This document shows, one piece after another, positions 61,931 through 64,000 of a stretch of 64,000 nucleotides of DNA. How positions within the stretch are numbered: position 1 is the stretch's first letter; each line of letters opens with the position of its first letter. The position numbers and the translations under genes were made by a program. The notes under the pieces were generated by a model. It did not search any database, was not told where the DNA came from, and worked only from the letters and a program-made list of their open reading frames with translations. The stretch covers positions 31,796,001 through 31,860,000 of the forward strand of contig CM038908.1 of the NCBI GenBank assembly GCA_021904315.1. Direction: 5' to 3'. This stretch comes from Sphagnum magellanicum (Eukaryota > Streptophyta > Sphagnopsida > Sphagnales > Sphagnaceae).

Positions 61931-64000
61931 AAATTGGGATTTAAATTATGGAGGGAGCCCGTATGTTATTATTTTGAACAACTTAAAATGGAAAAAAAGA
62001 AAATTAAATATACTTCCAAATTATATCAAGTCAAATTCTTTAGCTCATTTCAAATATGGCAATCAAAAAATCTTTATAAAATAACATGAACACGTTATTG
62101 TGCATGGAACAACCTTCACCAAATTAGTTTTTTTTCTAGATCATAACATTTGTTAAAGTTGTTGCATTTATAAATGCACCATGTATTCAAGAGAATTTTG
62201 TACATATATTTTGTAATATTATTATTCATCATGTTCAACAATTATCATATTAGGTATTAACCTATCCTTACCCATTAATGTCCATGCGCATAGTCCATGA
62301 AGCTTTTCATTTGTTGACCAATTTTGAAATTTTTTAACTATTGATAAAAATAAACCCAATATACATTGTATACAACATACCTTGAAATGTTTGTAGGTTG
62401 ACAAAATTCAAGTATTTTACCTACCCATAGAGGATGGGTTTTGAAGATTTGTGTTTGTGTTTAGGTTCCAAAGCCAAATTCTTCAAGCATATAAAATCAT
62501 GTTTGATTGGGGTTTGGGAAGTTGTATCTATTAGAACATACCACATTAAACAAAATATTTTGTTCAAGGATGATAAGTTTTGAGCATCTTTTGAATGGAT
62601 TTTGTTTTGAAAAGTATGAAAACTATTCCAAGCATGTTAAATAGTAGTTAAATTGGAATTTCCATTACCCAATAGTGGTTTTTTACCTTCCTTTTAAAAG
62701 TAAGGATGATATTTGGTAAGCATGTGAATGTGAGCTAGATGGAATATTTTGGATATATTCTATCCATGTCATGTTCAAATATTCTTTGAATTTTTTTGTC
62801 ATTTCCAATTTAGCATTCACCATTAAGTCTGACTACTAAGAATGAACCACAATAATTTCATTACACCATTCAATTTGCACTAGGTGTGCTTCAAAAGGAG
62901 TGTTGATCAAAACCACACTCTAACTAAAATTATATTGTATTGTTTATAAGAGTACAAAAATGTGTGATTATAATTATGCAAATTGGGTTAGTAATATTGA
63001 TGACTACTAATCCCCATCATATTATGTTTTTATTTGGGAAATGGAGTTATTAATCAAAGTAGTAACTAATATACCTCTATTATTATGTTCTTAATAAAAG
63101 TTGAATATACGGCAATTTCTCAAGTGAGAAGGTAGGTAATGTGGCTTTCATCAAATTTTTAGAACATTGATCAACCATAAATGAAACCTATTATTATATA
63201 TGCCAACAACCAAGGTTATATATCTCTTTCAAAGAATTGAACCTTTTATGCTTACATATAACATATGATGCTCACATGTAACATATTGAGTTTCATCATC
63301 ATTCAATGCATTCGACAAAATCAAATAGGGCTTCATTGAGTTGATGTTTTACAACACAAATAATATGGTTGCAAATATATCGACCAAGGGAACTTTTTAA
63401 AATAAGCATGAACATTTATGTTTGATGGGCATGGTTAAATATTTGATGTGATAAGTTGTTGGGTGGGGGTGTTACATATCAACATTTGACCAAATTATTT
63501 TAGATATTTTTGTTTTATGCATTTAAAATTTAGAACAATGATGTATTTTAGTTAATTATTCTTACTTACACAAAATTAACATTGCTTGATTTTCATATGG
63601 TTTATTCTTCCATTACACAAAGAACATCATTATGGTGAACATTAATGAACCCTATTTAATATTTTTCCCTTGATGTCCTTCTCATGGCCTATTGGTTAAA
63701 AAAATGGCCTATTTAAGTTCCCTTTATGGACAATCCACTTTTAATAATCACTTGATACCCATTATCCTTATCATTGTCCCTTCAAAACCTATTTCCTTTC
63801 TCTTGTGTTAAGGCTTAGATGGCCCACCAATGGTGAGTATCAATTGTTCATTCCTAAAATTCATTTCAAACGCCACAACCACATTAAAAAGTAACCTTTG
63901 AAGTACAAGTGGGATGAATTCAGCGGGGGGGTTATCTTACTTTATTATGGCCATGGTTCTTCCTTCCATACCTATTGGAATCACTTCCTATTTTTGCTTA
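61931..64000. other. gene-free AT-rich stretch to the window end
   Basis: No protein-like frame, RNA gene or clear element. CpG-poor throughout. Confidence 0.5.

Noticed and set aside
1..64000. CRISPR arrays, operons, bacterial origins or phage genes
   Set aside because: Intron-containing plant genes and a eukaryotic repeat landscape make these inapplicable. The tandem arrays seen have no constant repeat plus unique spacer pattern.
1..64000. tRNA, rRNA or chloroplast/mitochondrial insertions
   Set aside because: No cloverleaf-compatible segment with both A and B boxes was found and no organellar or rRNA text was recognised. A proper covariance-model scan could still find something.

Overview
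This is a 64-kb piece of nuclear DNA from a land plant. Two intron-containing plant genes lie tail to tail near the middle, and the rest is AT-rich, gene-free, repeat-derived DNA. The only decoded genes are an NST1-like membrane/coiled-coil protein that carries a U-box (+ strand) and a TERMINAL EAR1-like (TEL) member of the MEI2 RNA-binding family (- strand). The wide intergenic space, decayed Ty3/gypsy sequence, degenerate satellite-like arrays and many homopolymers fit a large, heavily methylated genome. Short introns (65 bp to about 1 kb) and a U-box that I do not recall in seed-plant relatives make a non-flowering plant (bryophyte, lycophyte or fern) my best guess, but the window cannot settle this.

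Layout. 1-17,280: AT-rich, CpG-poor DNA with repeat debris. It holds a CATGTGGAA-type array near 2.3-2.7 kb, a CpG-retaining LTR-like fragment near 6.1-7.1 kb, a broken Ty3/gypsy protease near 9.0 kb and three nested repeat systems at 13.3-15.0 kb. 17,281-18,359: an abrupt change to CpG-rich DNA, the promoter and leader of the first gene, with palindromes and two upstream ORFs. 18,360-22,676: the NST1-like/U-box gene. 22,677-23,968: convergent 3' regions. 23,969-28,256: the TEL gene on the minus strand, five coding exons encoding about 1,151 aa, with a roughly 1-kb 5'UTR intron and a CpG-rich leader and promoter to about 30.3 kb.

30.3-64 kb holds no gene I can decode. It contains several tandem duplications, three long poly-C runs, a CpG-retaining non-coding island at 37.8-40.8 kb (TATA-like box, four-copy hairpin repeat array, strong splice donor), a MITE-like element with about 80-bp terminal inverted repeats at 41.1 kb, a 44-bp-arm hairpin at 45.8 kb, and two degenerate arrays (53.8-58.0 and 60.6-61.9 kb) whose units recur about every 100-195 bp.

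The two genes have no evident joint pathway. One product is probably a membrane-anchored ubiquitin-ligase-like protein and the other a probable developmental RNA-binding protein. Their link is positional: convergent 3' ends about 1.3 kb apart. I found no convincingly new multi-gene system. The items most worth follow-up are the U-box inside an NST1-like protein, the orphan CpG-rich island with its hairpin array, and the long-period repeat arrays.
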